64,000 bases of DNA from Falsiroseomonas stagni DSM 19981 (GTDB lineage: Bacteria > Pseudomonadota > Alphaproteobacteria > Acetobacterales > Acetobacteraceae): contig NZ_FOSQ01000015.1 in the NCBI RefSeq assembly GCF_900114315.1, positions 1 to 64,000 of the forward strand, given 5' to 3'. Position 1 is the first letter of the stretch. Each line of letters opens with the position of its first letter. The translations under genes were made by a program, and so were the position numbers. Below are positions 36,421-44,889 of this stretch, piece by piece. The notes below the pieces were generated by a model, which worked only from the letters and a program-made list of their open reading frames with translations, was not told the origin of the DNA and did no database searches.

Positions 36421-37782
36421 ATGACCCCTGCCACCAACCGCGCGCCCCAAGCCGCCCTTGTTCCGGACGTTCCCGCGTTGCCGGGCGGCGGGCTGCTCGG
36501 CCATCTGGCGGCCATGGCGGCCGCACCGCACAGCTTTCCCGCCGCCGCCCTGCAGGCCCATGGCGGCCTGGTCGGCATCCGGCTCGGCCCGCGGCGCATC
36601 GTCGCTGTCGGGCGCCCCGATCTGGCGCGGGAAGTCCTGGTCACGCGCGCGGACCGCTATCCCCGCGGCCGGATCAACCGCAACCTCGGCGCGGTCATCG
36701 GCGATGGCCTGCTGGCGACGGAAGGCGAGGTCTGGCGCGCCCGCCGCCGCCGGATGCAGCCCTCCTTCCGGGCCGATCGCCTCGGCACCCTCGCCACCAC
36801 CACCGATGCGGTGATGCGGGAGACGCTGGCGGGCTGGACCGGCGCGCCCATCGATGCGGCGGAACAGGCGGGACGCATCGCCATTCGCGTCATCGGCGGC
36901 GTGCTGCTGTCGCAGCGGATCGGGGAGGGGCAGGGCAGCGCCTTCGTGGCCGCGGTGCAGGATTGCCTGGCGCAGCTCATGCGCCGCAACTGGTCGCTGC
37001 TTCGCTGGCCGCTCTGGGTGCCCGTGCCGGTCAACCGGGCCGTCAACGCCACGCGCCGCACGCTGGAAGCCTTCCTGGGCGAGGCGCTGGACCGCCGCCT
37101 CGCGGCGCCGGACGCGCAGCCCGATGACCTTCTCACCGCGCTCATCCGCGGCCGGCCCGATGACCCGCCCCTGCCGCGCCAGGCGCTGCTGAACGAACTC
37201 AAGACGCTGTTCGCCGCGGGGTTCGAGACGACGGCAACCGCCCTGACCTGGCTGATGTACCTCCTGGCCCTCCATCCGCAGGTCGCGCAGGCGCTGCGCG
37301 ACGAAGCCGCCCCGGTGCTGGGCGACCGCGCGCCCGGGCCCGCCGACCTGCCACGCCTGCCCTATGCCGCAGCGGTGGTGGAGGAGGCGATGCGCCTCTT
37401 CCCCCCGGTCTACAACATGGGCCGCGATTGCGCCGCCGATGACGATCTCGGCGGCTTCCGCATCCGCGCGGGCACCACCGTCGTCGTCTCCATCTTCGCC
37501 ATCCATCGCAGCCCCGATCTGTGGGAGGTGCCGGAGGCATTCCGCCCCGACCGCTTCCTCGGCGCCGCCGCGGCGGACCGGCGCAACCTGCTGCCCTATG
37601 CCTGGGGCCGGCACCAATGCATCGGCAACCACTTCGCCGACCTGGAACTGGTGGTGGCCCTGCTGGCCATGGTGCGGCACTGCCGGCTTGAACTGACGGA
37701 GGAGGCGCCCGTCGGCATGCGCGGCCGCACGACGCTGGCGCCGGACCGCCCCATCCGGTTGAAGGCGGTGCCCCTGGCATGA
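36421..37782 (+). CDS. Cytochrome P450
   Basis: The 453-residue haem monooxygenase has every P450 landmark: I-helix AGFETTATALTW, K-helix EEAMRLFPP with ExxR, the PERF-like PEAFRPDRFL, and the haem loop YAWGRHQCIGNHFA with C400 as thiolate ligand. The loop starts with Tyr in place of the common Phe and has His in place of Arg, both tolerated variants. No signal or reductase domain is fused, so separate redox partners are needed. ATG 36421 gives the proline-rich P450 N-terminus; an in-frame TTG lies 51 bases upstream. It is the first gene of a six-gene run and overlaps the next start by four bases. Confidence 0.94.
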   Translation: MTPATNRAPQAALVPDVPALPGGGLLGHLAAMAAAPHSFPAAALQAHGGLVGIRLGPRRIVAVGRPDLAREVLVTRADRYPRGRINRNLGAVIGDGLLATEGEVWRARRRRMQPSFRADRLGTLATTTDAVMRETLAGWTGAPIDAAEQAGRIAIRVIGGVLLSQRIGEGQGSAFVAAVQDCLAQLMRRNWSLLRWPLWVPVPVNRAVNATRRTLEAFLGEALDRRLAAPDAQPDDLLTALIRGRPDDPPLPRQALLNELKTLFAAGFETTATALTWLMYLLALHPQVAQALRDEAAPVLGDRAPGPADLPRLPYAAAVVEEAMRLFPPVYNMGRDCAADDDLGGFRIRAGTTVVVSIFAIHRSPDLWEVPEAFRPDRFLGAAAADRRNLLPYAWGRHQCIGNHFADLELVVALLAMVRHCRLELTEEAPVGMRGRTTLAPDRPIRLKAVPLA

Positions 37783-38354
37783 GGATCACGCCCCCCACCC
37801 TGGCGGGGTTCGAGGTGCTGGACACCGGCGACCCCTCCGCGATCCGGGCCTATGAACAGGCCTTCTACCGCGCCTTCGAACCCATCCGCCCGGCCGGGCT
37901 GCTGCGTCGCCTCTGGGTCTGGGACGATGCGGCGGGGCGCATCGCGGCGCCGGTGCCCTATGCGGAGCAGGTGGTCTATGTGTTGCGGGATGCGGGGGGC
38001 GAGGTGCAGCGCGGGCTCGCCGTGAACCTGGCGCTCCGCACCGTGCAGGCCGCACGCTTCGGCTTCACCCTGCCCGCGGAGCCCGGAATCGCGGAGATGC
38101 TGACCTTCTTCTCGGCCGGCCCGCGCGACCTGCGCGGCGCGCTGCGCTTCCGTCGCGCCTGCTACGCGGATCTGCGCGCCCGCGGCCTGCGCTACGGCTA
38201 CGGCACCGCCCGCCGCCGCCCGCTGGCGGCCTATGGCCGCTTCGGGACGGAGGTCACGCAGGAACGCTGGCTGGATGGGGAGGCGCGCTACCTGCTGCGC
38301 TTCGACTTCACGGCGGATTTCTCCCAGCCCCGGGGGCAGGGCGCGGGCGGATGA
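37779..38354 (+). CDS. Unrecognised 191-residue protein in the P450-exporter operon
   Basis: No family was recognised with confidence. It is soluble, Arg-rich, without signal peptide or membrane segment. Patterns such as YEQAFYRAFEPIRPAGLL, RRACYADLRARGLRYGYG and LAAYGRFGTEVTQERW loosely recall GNAT-fold acyltransferases, where a Y/F-rich segment near the C-terminus lines the acyl pocket. Both ends overlap neighbours (ATGA with the P450 gene and with the adaptor gene), so it is made stoichiometrically with them and probably takes part in the same pathway. Confidence 0.7.
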   Translation: MRITPPTLAGFEVLDTGDPSAIRAYEQAFYRAFEPIRPAGLLRRLWVWDDAAGRIAAPVPYAEQVVYVLRDAGGEVQRGLAVNLALRTVQAARFGFTLPAEPGIAEMLTFFSAGPRDLRGALRFRRACYADLRARGLRYGYGTARRRPLAAYGRFGTEVTQERWLDGEARYLLRFDFTADFSQPRGQGAGG

Positions 38355-39388
38355 CCGCGCCGCCTCCCCCGCGCCGCCCCCTGCTGCTGGTGCTGGCCGC
38401 GGTGGTGGTGGCGGGCGCGATGGTCCTGGCCCAGGGCGAAGGGCCCGCCCCCGCCGCCCAGCCCAGCCCCCAGCCCGCCGCCGCCAGCCTGGTCGCCCGC
38501 GGGCGGATCGAGCCGGAAGGGCGCGTCATCGCCCTGCATGGCCCCTTCCGCAGCGTGCTCGGCCGCGTGCTGGTGCAGGAAGGCGATGACATCGCCGCCG
38601 GCCAGGTCGTCGCGCTGCTCGATACCCATGCGGTGGCGGCGGCGCAGGCGGAGGCCGCGCGCGCGCGCCTCGCCTTGGCGCTGGCCGAGGAAGCGCAGGT
38701 CGCCGCCCCGGCCAAGCCCGGCGTGATCCTCGCCCAGCGGGCCCTGGTCCGGGCGCGGGAGGCGGAGCTGACCCTCGCGCGGCAGGAACACGCCCGCGTC
38801 GTCACGCTTCGCGCCACCAGCATCGCCACCCAGGCCACGCTGGAACAGCGCCAGGCGGAGCTGGACCGCGCGGAGGCCGCCTTGCGCCAGGCGGAAGCCG
38901 AACTCCGCGCGCTCAGCGAGGTGCGGCAGGAGGATCGCCTCGCCGCCGCCGCCCGCACCGCCGTGCAGCGCGCCGCGGTGGCGGAGGCCGAGGCCGAGCT
39001 GGCCCGCGCCAGCATCCGCGCCCCCTTCGCCGGGACGGTGCTGGCGCTGCTGCGCCGGGGCGGGGAGAGCATCGGGGATGAAGGCATCCTCCAGATGGCC
39101 GCGCTCGACCGCCTGGTGGTGGTGGCGGAGGTGGAGGAGGCCGATGCGCCGCGCATCCTCCCCGGCCAGGCCGCCCGCATCACGGGCCGGGTGCTGGCCG
39201 CGCCGGTGGAAGGCCGGGTCGAACGCGTCGGCCGCCAGGTCATGCGCCAGCGCCGCACGAGTTCGGACGTGCTGGTCGGCCGCGATGCCCGGATCGTCGA
39301 GGTCACGATCAGCCCCCTCGGCGCGCTGCCGCCGGTGGTGGGGGCGGAGGTGGAGGTGCGGCTGCCGCTCGCGCCGCCGCGCCCATGA
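38351..39388 (+). CDS. HlyD/DevB-type periplasmic adaptor of an ABC exporter
   Basis: The 345-residue membrane-fusion protein has one N-terminal membrane helix (LLLVLAAVVVAGAMVLA), a lipoyl-like half-domain around GRVLVQEGDDIAAGQVVALLD, a long Ala/Arg/Glu-rich coiled coil (about 95-215), then the second half SIRAPFAGTVLALLRRGGES and a beta-barrel region. The match is to DevB, the adaptor of the heterocyst glycolipid exporter DevBCA. It would link the inner-membrane permease to an outer-membrane channel such as TolC, which is not encoded here. Confidence 0.88.
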   Translation: MTAPPPPRRPLLLVLAAVVVAGAMVLAQGEGPAPAAQPSPQPAAASLVARGRIEPEGRVIALHGPFRSVLGRVLVQEGDDIAAGQVVALLDTHAVAAAQAEAARARLALALAEEAQVAAPAKPGVILAQRALVRAREAELTLARQEHARVVTLRATSIATQATLEQRQAELDRAEAALRQAEAELRALSEVRQEDRLAAAARTAVQRAAVAEAEAELARASIRAPFAGTVLALLRRGGESIGDEGILQMAALDRLVVVAEVEEADAPRILPGQAARITGRVLAAPVEGRVERVGRQVMRQRRTSSDVLVGRDARIVEVTISPLGALPPVVGAEVEVRLPLAPPRP

Positions 39389-39398
39389 AGGCGCCGAG

Positions 39399-40586
39399 GT
39401 GACGGAATTGGCGCGCTTCGCCGCCCTGCTGGCCTTCCGCCAGCTGCGCTACCGGGCGCTGGCTTCCCTCGCCGCGCTGGCCGGCGTTGCCGTCGCGGTC
39501 ATGCTGATGCTGGTGCAGGTGGGTTTCCGGAACGGGCTGTATGACAGCGCGCTGGCCCTGCCGCGGGCGCTGGCGGCGGATCTGGTGCTGGTCAGCCCGG
39601 GCTATCGCGCGCTCACCTTCTCCCCCCCCTGGTTCCCGCGCGCGGCGCTGCGCGATGCCGCGGGGGTCGCGGGGGTGGCCGAAACCGCCAGCCTCTACGC
39701 CTATAGCGGCCAGGTCCGCAGCCCGGAGACGGGGGGCAACCTCTCCGTCTGGCTGCTCGGCATCGACCCCGCCGCCCGGGTGCTCGACCTGCCGGGCCTG
39801 GCCGAGGCGCAGCGAGCCCTCTCCGTGCCGGAGACCGCCTTCCTGGACCGGCTGTCGCGGCAGGAATTCCGTGGCGTGGTGGCGCGGGTGGCGGAAGCCG
39901 GCTTCGTCCGCCTGCCGGTCTATGCGCCGACGGCGGATCTCGCGCCGGTGCTCTCCCTGCGGGGCCTCTTCACCCTCGGCCCCTCCTTCACCATCGACGG
40001 CACCCTGTTGATGAGCGACCTGACGCTCCATGCCACGCTCGGCGTGCCGCTGGACCGCGTCTCGATCGGGCTGGTGCGGCTGGAGCCGGGGGTGGCGGCG
40101 GCGCCCGTGGCGGTGGCGATCGCCGCGCGGCTGGATGGCCGGGCGCGGGTGATGACCCGGGCGGATTACCTGGCGGAGGAACGGCGCTTCTACGCCAGCC
40201 GCACGCCGATCGGCGTGATCTTCAATGTGGGGCTGCTGGTCGGCGTCGCGGTGGGCGTGGTCTTCATCCTCCAGGTGCTGAACGGCCTCGTGGATGCCAA
40301 CCTGCCGGACTATGCGGTGCTGCTGGCGCAGGGCTACCGCCCGGCCTTCCTGGCGGCGGTGGTGGCGCAGGCGGCGGTCGCCATCGCGTTGCTCACCTAT
40401 CTGCCGGCGCTCGGCCTTGCCCTTGCCGTCACCGGCGCGGCGGCGGAGGTCACGCGCCTGCCGATCGGCCTGCACGGGTCGGACATGACCATGGTGCTGG
40501 CCCTCAGCCTCGCCATGGCGGTGGTGGCCGCGGGGATGGCGGTGCTGCGCCTGCGTCGCGCCGATCCGCTGGAACTGTTCGGATGA
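39399..40586 (+). CDS. DevC-type ABC exporter permease (MacB/FtsX superfamily)
   Basis: The 395-residue protein has four predicted membrane segments with a large periplasmic domain between the first and second (about residues 45-265), the layout of DevC/MacB permeases. The first helix is ASLAALAGVAVAVMLMLVQV; the last three lie in the C-terminal 130 residues (IFNVGLLVGVAVGVVFIL onwards), ending RRADPLELFG, typical of the FtsX family. The start is GTG 39399 behind GAAGG; ATG 39385 upstream is not usable because it stops after five codons. It overlaps the ATPase start. Confidence 0.88.
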   Translation: MTELARFAALLAFRQLRYRALASLAALAGVAVAVMLMLVQVGFRNGLYDSALALPRALAADLVLVSPGYRALTFSPPWFPRAALRDAAGVAGVAETASLYAYSGQVRSPETGGNLSVWLLGIDPAARVLDLPGLAEAQRALSVPETAFLDRLSRQEFRGVVARVAEAGFVRLPVYAPTADLAPVLSLRGLFTLGPSFTIDGTLLMSDLTLHATLGVPLDRVSIGLVRLEPGVAAAPVAVAIAARLDGRARVMTRADYLAEERRFYASRTPIGVIFNVGLLVGVAVGVVFILQVLNGLVDANLPDYAVLLAQGYRPAFLAAVVAQAAVAIALLTYLPALGLALAVTGAAAEVTRLPIGLHGSDMTMVLALSLAMAVVAAGMAVLRLRRADPLELFG

Positions 40587-41275
40587 AGGCGCCGCTGGCC
40601 GAACTCCGCGATGTCAGCCACGGCTTCGGCCGCGGGGCGCAGCGCCGCGCCGTGCTGCGGGGCATCACGCTCGACCTGCGCGCGGGGGATTTCGTCGCCC
40701 TCACCGGTCCCTCGGGATCGGGCAAGACCACGCTCCTGACCTTGCTGGGCGCGCTGCGCGTGCCGGAGGAAGGCGACCTTCGCCTGCTGGGCCAGGATGT
40801 CCGCGGGCTGGAGGCGAAGGCGCTGGGCGCGCTGCGTCGGCGCATCGGCTTCGTCTTCCAGCGCCATCACCTGCTGCGGTCCTTGAGCGTGCTGGAGAAT
40901 GTGGAAGCCGCGCTGCATGGCCAGCCCGATGCCGATCGCGCGCGGGACCGCGCGGCGGCGCTGGCCATGCTGGAGGCGGTCGGCCTTGGCGGGCGTGGCG
41001 GCGATTCCACCGCGCTTCTGTCGGGCGGCGAACAGCAGCGCGTGGCGGTGGCACGGGCGCTGGTGCGGCGGCCATCGCTGGTGCTGGCGGATGAACCCAC
41101 CGCCTCCCTCGATGGCACCAGCGGCCGCGCCGTCGTCACGCTGCTCGCGGCGCTCACGCGCGGCCGGGATTGCGCGGTGGTGATGGGAACGCATGACGAG
41201 CGCTGCCTCGACCTGGTGACGCGGCGGCTGCACATGGAGGATGGCGTGCTGAAGCAGACGGAACAGGCGGCATGA
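40583..41275 (+). CDS. DevA/LolD-type ABC exporter ATPase
   Basis: The 230-residue ATPase has Walker A GPSGSGKTT (residues ~43-51), Q-loop FVFQRHHLLRSL, signature LSGGEQQRVAVARAL, Walker B LVLADEPTASLD and the H-loop MGTHDERC. It belongs to the LolD/MacB/DevA subfamily that drives mechanotransmission-type exporters with four-helix permeases. ATGA overlaps bind it to both neighbours. Confidence 0.94.
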   Translation: MKAPLAELRDVSHGFGRGAQRRAVLRGITLDLRAGDFVALTGPSGSGKTTLLTLLGALRVPEEGDLRLLGQDVRGLEAKALGALRRRIGFVFQRHHLLRSLSVLENVEAALHGQPDADRARDRAAALAMLEAVGLGGRGGDSTALLSGGEQQRVAVARALVRRPSLVLADEPTASLDGTSGRAVVTLLAALTRGRDCAVVMGTHDERCLDLVTRRLHMEDGVLKQTEQAA

Positions 41276-42066
41276 CCGCGGCGCCCGACTTCACGGAACG
41301 GCCCTGGCCGCCGCTGCGCGACCTCATCCTCGGCATGTTGTCGCTGCATCGACCGCTGACCTTCCACGGCATGATCGAGGCGGATGTCACCCGCATCATG
41401 GACGGGCTGGCGACGCTGCGGCGGCAGGACCGGCAGGCGGTGTCGCTGCATGCCGTGCTGGTGGAAGCGGTGGGCTTCGCGGCGGCCCGCAACCCGGGGG
41501 TGCTGACCTTCCGCCACGGGAAGAAGCTGGTGGCCTTCCGCGACGCCGATGTGGCGACGGTGGTGGACCGCAAGCAGCCCGATGGCACCCGCCTGCCCAT
41601 GGGCCTGACCATCCGCGCCGCGCAGACCAAGGATGTGATGACGATCCATGCGGAGTTGCGCGCCGCGCTGAAGGGCGACCTGACGCAGACGGAGGAGGTG
41701 AAGCGCCGCCGCCGCCTGCTGCGCCTGCCGAAGCCGCTGCGCGCGCTGGTGCTGCGGCGGATCGCGGCGGACCCGCATCTGCTGCGCCGCGTCCAGGGCA
41801 CGATCGGGCTGACCAGCCTGCAGCGCCCGGGCCTCGATTTCCGCATGGTCGCCTTCCCGCCCAATCCCTTCACCGTCTCCATCGCGGTGGGCGGGATCGA
41901 GACGCGCCCCGCGGTGGCGGGCGGGGCGCCGCGGCGCGTGCTGTCGCTGGGCGGCGCGATGGATCACGCGGTGATCGACGGCGCCGCGCTGGCGCGCTTC
42001 TGCATCACGCTGCAGCAGCGCCTGGCGGATGCGGAGGGGATGGCCGGGCTGCTGGAGGCGCGCTGA
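41272..42066 (+). CDS. Stand-alone E2/CAT-fold acyltransferase-like protein
   Basis: The 264-residue protein resembles the catalytic domain of 2-oxoacid dehydrogenase E2 components and chloramphenicol acetyltransferase. The family's active-site segment is present as MDHAVIDGAALARF, with H232 and the downstream Asp-Gly. No lipoyl or peripheral-subunit domain is present, so it is not a normal dehydrogenase E2. Inside the exporter operon it could acylate the exported compound. A 20-residue Arg-rich insertion (KRRRRLLRLPKPLRALVLRR) near residue 145 is unusual and might bind membrane or acidic partners. Confidence 0.75.
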   Translation: MTAAPDFTERPWPPLRDLILGMLSLHRPLTFHGMIEADVTRIMDGLATLRRQDRQAVSLHAVLVEAVGFAAARNPGVLTFRHGKKLVAFRDADVATVVDRKQPDGTRLPMGLTIRAAQTKDVMTIHAELRAALKGDLTQTEEVKRRRRLLRLPKPLRALVLRRIAADPHLLRRVQGTIGLTSLQRPGLDFRMVAFPPNPFTVSIAVGGIETRPAVAGGAPRRVLSLGGAMDHAVIDGAALARFCITLQQRLADAEGMAGLLEAR

Positions 42067-42073
42067 CGCGCCG

Positions 42074-42763
42074 TCAGCCCGGCACGCCGGGGTGCTTCAT
42101 CAACCCGCCATGGCGCAGCGCCACATGGTCGAACAGCGCGCGGTCCTCCCGCGTGACCTCCAGCAGCAATTCGCAGGTGCTGCTGTCCAGGTTGATGCGG
42201 CCCTGGCCGGCGGTCACGTTCTCCCGCTCCACCCGGCCCGGCGCCACGCCCAGCCAGCGATGCAGAAGGGCGGATACGTCATCGACCCGCGCCGTGGTGC
42301 CGACCAGGGCGTAGCAGCCCTCCAGGATCGGGATCGCCTCCTTCGCCGTCCCGGCGCCGGTCAGTTGCCGGCAGGCTTCCGCGGGCAGGGCCTGGGCCGA
42401 TTCCCGGATGAATTCGGCGAACCCCCGGTCACGGAATTCGGCATGCAGCGGGTGGTCCCGCCAGGTGGCCATGTAGTTGAAGGCGGAGAGCAGGCGCGCC
42501 ACGGGGTCCCGCAGCAGGGTGACGAAGCGGGCATCGGGCCGGGCGCGTTCCAGCGCCTCGTTCACCGTGACATGGCCGCTGACCAGCGCCTGGCCCGCCA
42601 CCTGGTCCGGCGCCATGGCGAGGAAGGCGGCGTGCTCCACCTCATCGCCGATGCGCAGCACGCGGTCGGGCGGCAGCGCCCTGGCCAGGGCGGCGTGCAG
42701 GGCGAAGCCGCCGGTCTTTGGCAGGTGGATGAAGACCACCTGCGCCGGGGTGGGACGGATCAA
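42074..42763 (-). CDS. Sulfotransferase family 2-like protein
   Basis: The 229-residue protein has the PAPS-binding elements of membrane-type sulfotransferases: VFIHLPKTGG with K16 (5'-phosphosulfate loop) and LLRDPVARLLSAFNYMA near residue 95 (3'-phosphate loop). It would transfer sulfate to a carbohydrate or lipid. The start is TTG 42763, inside the stop of the upstream BcsB-like gene (TTGA overlap), which places the PAPS loop at the expected distance from the N-terminus. It is convergent with the acyltransferase gene, with seven bases between the stops. Confidence 0.78.
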   Translation of the reverse strand: MIRPTPAQVVFIHLPKTGGFALHAALARALPPDRVLRIGDEVEHAAFLAMAPDQVAGQALVSGHVTVNEALERARPDARFVTLLRDPVARLLSAFNYMATWRDHPLHAEFRDRGFAEFIRESAQALPAEACRQLTGAGTAKEAIPILEGCYALVGTTARVDDVSALLHRWLGVAPGRVERENVTAGQGRINLDSSTCELLLEVTREDRALFDHVALRHGGLMKHPGVPG

Positions 42764-44769
42764 GCCTCGGCCTCCCGCCGTGGATGGAGGAAGGCATGGA
42801 CCACCAGGGCGAAGCCCAGCACCCAGAGCACGGCCAGCACATAGGGCCGCCAGACCAGGATGGCGGAGCGTTCGGCCTGGGCTGTCCCCGGCATCGCGGG
42901 GGCAGGGGCGGCGGGGGCAGGGGCGGCGGGGTTGGGCGCCTCGGCATAGGCCAGCCGGACTTCCGGCACGGGCGCGGCGCTGGACCAGGCGAGGGCCACG
43001 CCCTGCCCATCCAGCAGCGCCACATCGCCCCGTTCCAGCCGCGGCGCCGCGGCGGGCAGCGCGGGCATCAGCGTCGGCAGCCGCAGCCAGAGGCCCGGGC
43101 GGTCCCCCTCCGCCACCACCGATTGGGCGGCGATCATGCGCTGCGCGCCTTCCAGGTCCAGCAGGGGCCTGCCGTCCCGGTCCGACAGGGTCAGCCGCCC
43201 CGCATCGAAGCGCAGCGCGGGCTGGCTGCCCGCCGGCGGTTCCGCCGTGATGGCGATGAAGGGGCCTGTGGGGCGCGGGGGGGCCGTGCCCTCCCGCACC
43301 GAGACGGTGATGGGCGCGGCGGCGGGCACCAGGCCGCGCAGCAGCCACAGCACGGGGTTCAGCGTCTCCGCCACCGGTCCCCCCTCCGGTGCGTCCAGGA
43401 TCACCTCCACCCCGCCGGCGAAGCGGCTGGGCAGGCCGAGGAAGTCGCGCGAAGGTGGCGCGGGGGAAAGCCGGAGCAGGCTGTCCGGCAGCAACTGCGC
43501 CACGCCGCCCGGCCCCGGGCGCTGCAGCGTCACCACCAGCCGGTTGTCGAGCCGCAGCAGGGCGGGCGGGATGGGAAGGCTGATGCGGGCCGGGCTGCCC
43601 TCCGCCAGCGCCGCGCTGCCCAGCATCGTGTCGTTCAGCACCGCCGTCGCGATGCTGCGCCCGGCGGTGTCGGGGGTGCGCATGAAGGCGAGGTCGATGG
43701 AGGAGGGCATCCCGCCCCCCGGCAGGTCCCGCAGCGCGAATTCCAGCGCCCAGCCCGGTGCCGCGCCTTCCTGCGGCAGCGTGGCGCCGCGCAGCGCGGC
43801 GAAGGGCAGGGCGGCGAAGGGCAGGGCGGCCGTCGCTTCCTCCGGCGCGCGGGCATCCCGCACGCCGAGGGTCGGCGCCGCCGCCGCATCCCGCCACGGC
43901 CCGTCCAGCAGCCCCGCCGCGCGTTCGGGCTGCGGCCCGCCCAGCGCCAGCGCCGGCATTCCGTCCAGGTCCAGCACCGCCGCGCCGGAAGGGCCGAGCC
44001 CCACCACCACCGCGCCGGTGGTCCAGAGCCGTTGTCCCGCCGGCCCGCGTTCGATGACAGGCGGCGCGCCGGAGCCGATCCGCACCTCCCGCCCCGACCC
44101 CGCGAGCGCCAGGCCGATGCGCAGCGCCGCCGCGGCTTCCGTCGCCGGCAGCGGGCCGGGACGGGTCAGCACCTGGGTCTGCCGCGGCAGCAGGCGGAAC
44201 AGGGTGGCGACGGAGGGTGCCATGCCGTCCGGCAGCAGCAGCGCCAGGTGGCTGTCCGCCCGCAAGGTCGCCAGCGCGCCGCCGGCCTGGTCCACCAGCC
44301 GCAGGCCGAGGCGCAGCGCCGCGCCGTCCCGCGCCAGGTCCTCCGCCGGGATGGGCAGGTCGATGGTCAGGCGCGTCTCGCCTTCCGCGAAGGCGCGGCT
44401 GGCCAGCACCCGTCCATTGGCCCAGACCTCGACCGCCTGGCGGCCGGCGAAGGGGGCGACGAGGTCGAAGCCCAGGCTGGCGCGGGCGGCCAGGCCCGGC
44501 ATGTCCCGCGGCATGGCGAAGGCCACTTCCCGCCCCGCGGTGCCGAAGGCGAGACCGGCCTCCAGCCCGAGTTCATCCAGCCCGATGCGGCGTTCCAGCG
44601 GCGGCGGCGCCACGGGAAGGGGCGCCGGCAGGGGCTGGGTGGCGACCGGCGGGCGCGGCGCGGGGCGGGCCGGGCGCTGCTGCGCCTCCGCCGCCAGCGG
44701 CAGCAGCAGAAGCGCGGCGACGACCAGGCAGCGACCGGCGGCAGGGGCAGAGGGGCGATGGGGGCGCAC
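42760..44769 (-). CDS. BcsB-like periplasmic protein, anchored at the C-terminus
   Basis: The 669-residue product has a signal peptide (CLVVAALLLLPLAAEAQQ), a proline-rich stretch, a large beta-rich periplasmic part and a single membrane helix at the C-terminus (YVLAVLWVLGFALVVHAFL). This layout and pieces such as MPRDMPGLAARASLGFDLVA and RLDNRLVVTLQRPGP match BcsB, the periplasmic partner of cellulose synthase, but similarity by eye is modest and no bcsA is nearby. A direct repeat, ALPFAALPFAALRG, lies near residue 317. The start is GTG 44769 behind GAGGATCC. A related polysaccharide synthase subunit is the main alternative. Confidence 0.55.
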   Translation of the reverse strand: MRPHRPSAPAAGRCLVVAALLLLPLAAEAQQRPARPAPRPPVATQPLPAPLPVAPPPLERRIGLDELGLEAGLAFGTAGREVAFAMPRDMPGLAARASLGFDLVAPFAGRQAVEVWANGRVLASRAFAEGETRLTIDLPIPAEDLARDGAALRLGLRLVDQAGGALATLRADSHLALLLPDGMAPSVATLFRLLPRQTQVLTRPGPLPATEAAAALRIGLALAGSGREVRIGSGAPPVIERGPAGQRLWTTGAVVVGLGPSGAAVLDLDGMPALALGGPQPERAAGLLDGPWRDAAAAPTLGVRDARAPEEATAALPFAALPFAALRGATLPQEGAAPGWALEFALRDLPGGGMPSSIDLAFMRTPDTAGRSIATAVLNDTMLGSAALAEGSPARISLPIPPALLRLDNRLVVTLQRPGPGGVAQLLPDSLLRLSPAPPSRDFLGLPSRFAGGVEVILDAPEGGPVAETLNPVLWLLRGLVPAAAPITVSVREGTAPPRPTGPFIAITAEPPAGSQPALRFDAGRLTLSDRDGRPLLDLEGAQRMIAAQSVVAEGDRPGLWLRLPTLMPALPAAAPRLERGDVALLDGQGVALAWSSAAPVPEVRLAYAEAPNPAAPAPAAPAPAMPGTAQAERSAILVWRPYVLAVLWVLGFALVVHAFLHPRREAEA

Positions 44770-44889
44770 GGATCCTCGGTGTCGTCGCGGGCAGGCGGTG
44801 GCGCAAGGCGCCAGCAGCGGGGAGGCCGCCTCCGGTTGTGCGCCACGGACTATTCCACCCCGGCGCCGCCCCCCGCAAGGTCGCCCGGT

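Noticed and set aside
39385-39401. ATG AAG GCG CCG start before the permease gene, similar to the ATPase gene start at 40583
   Set aside because: It meets TGA after five codons; the resemblance is most likely chance codon use.
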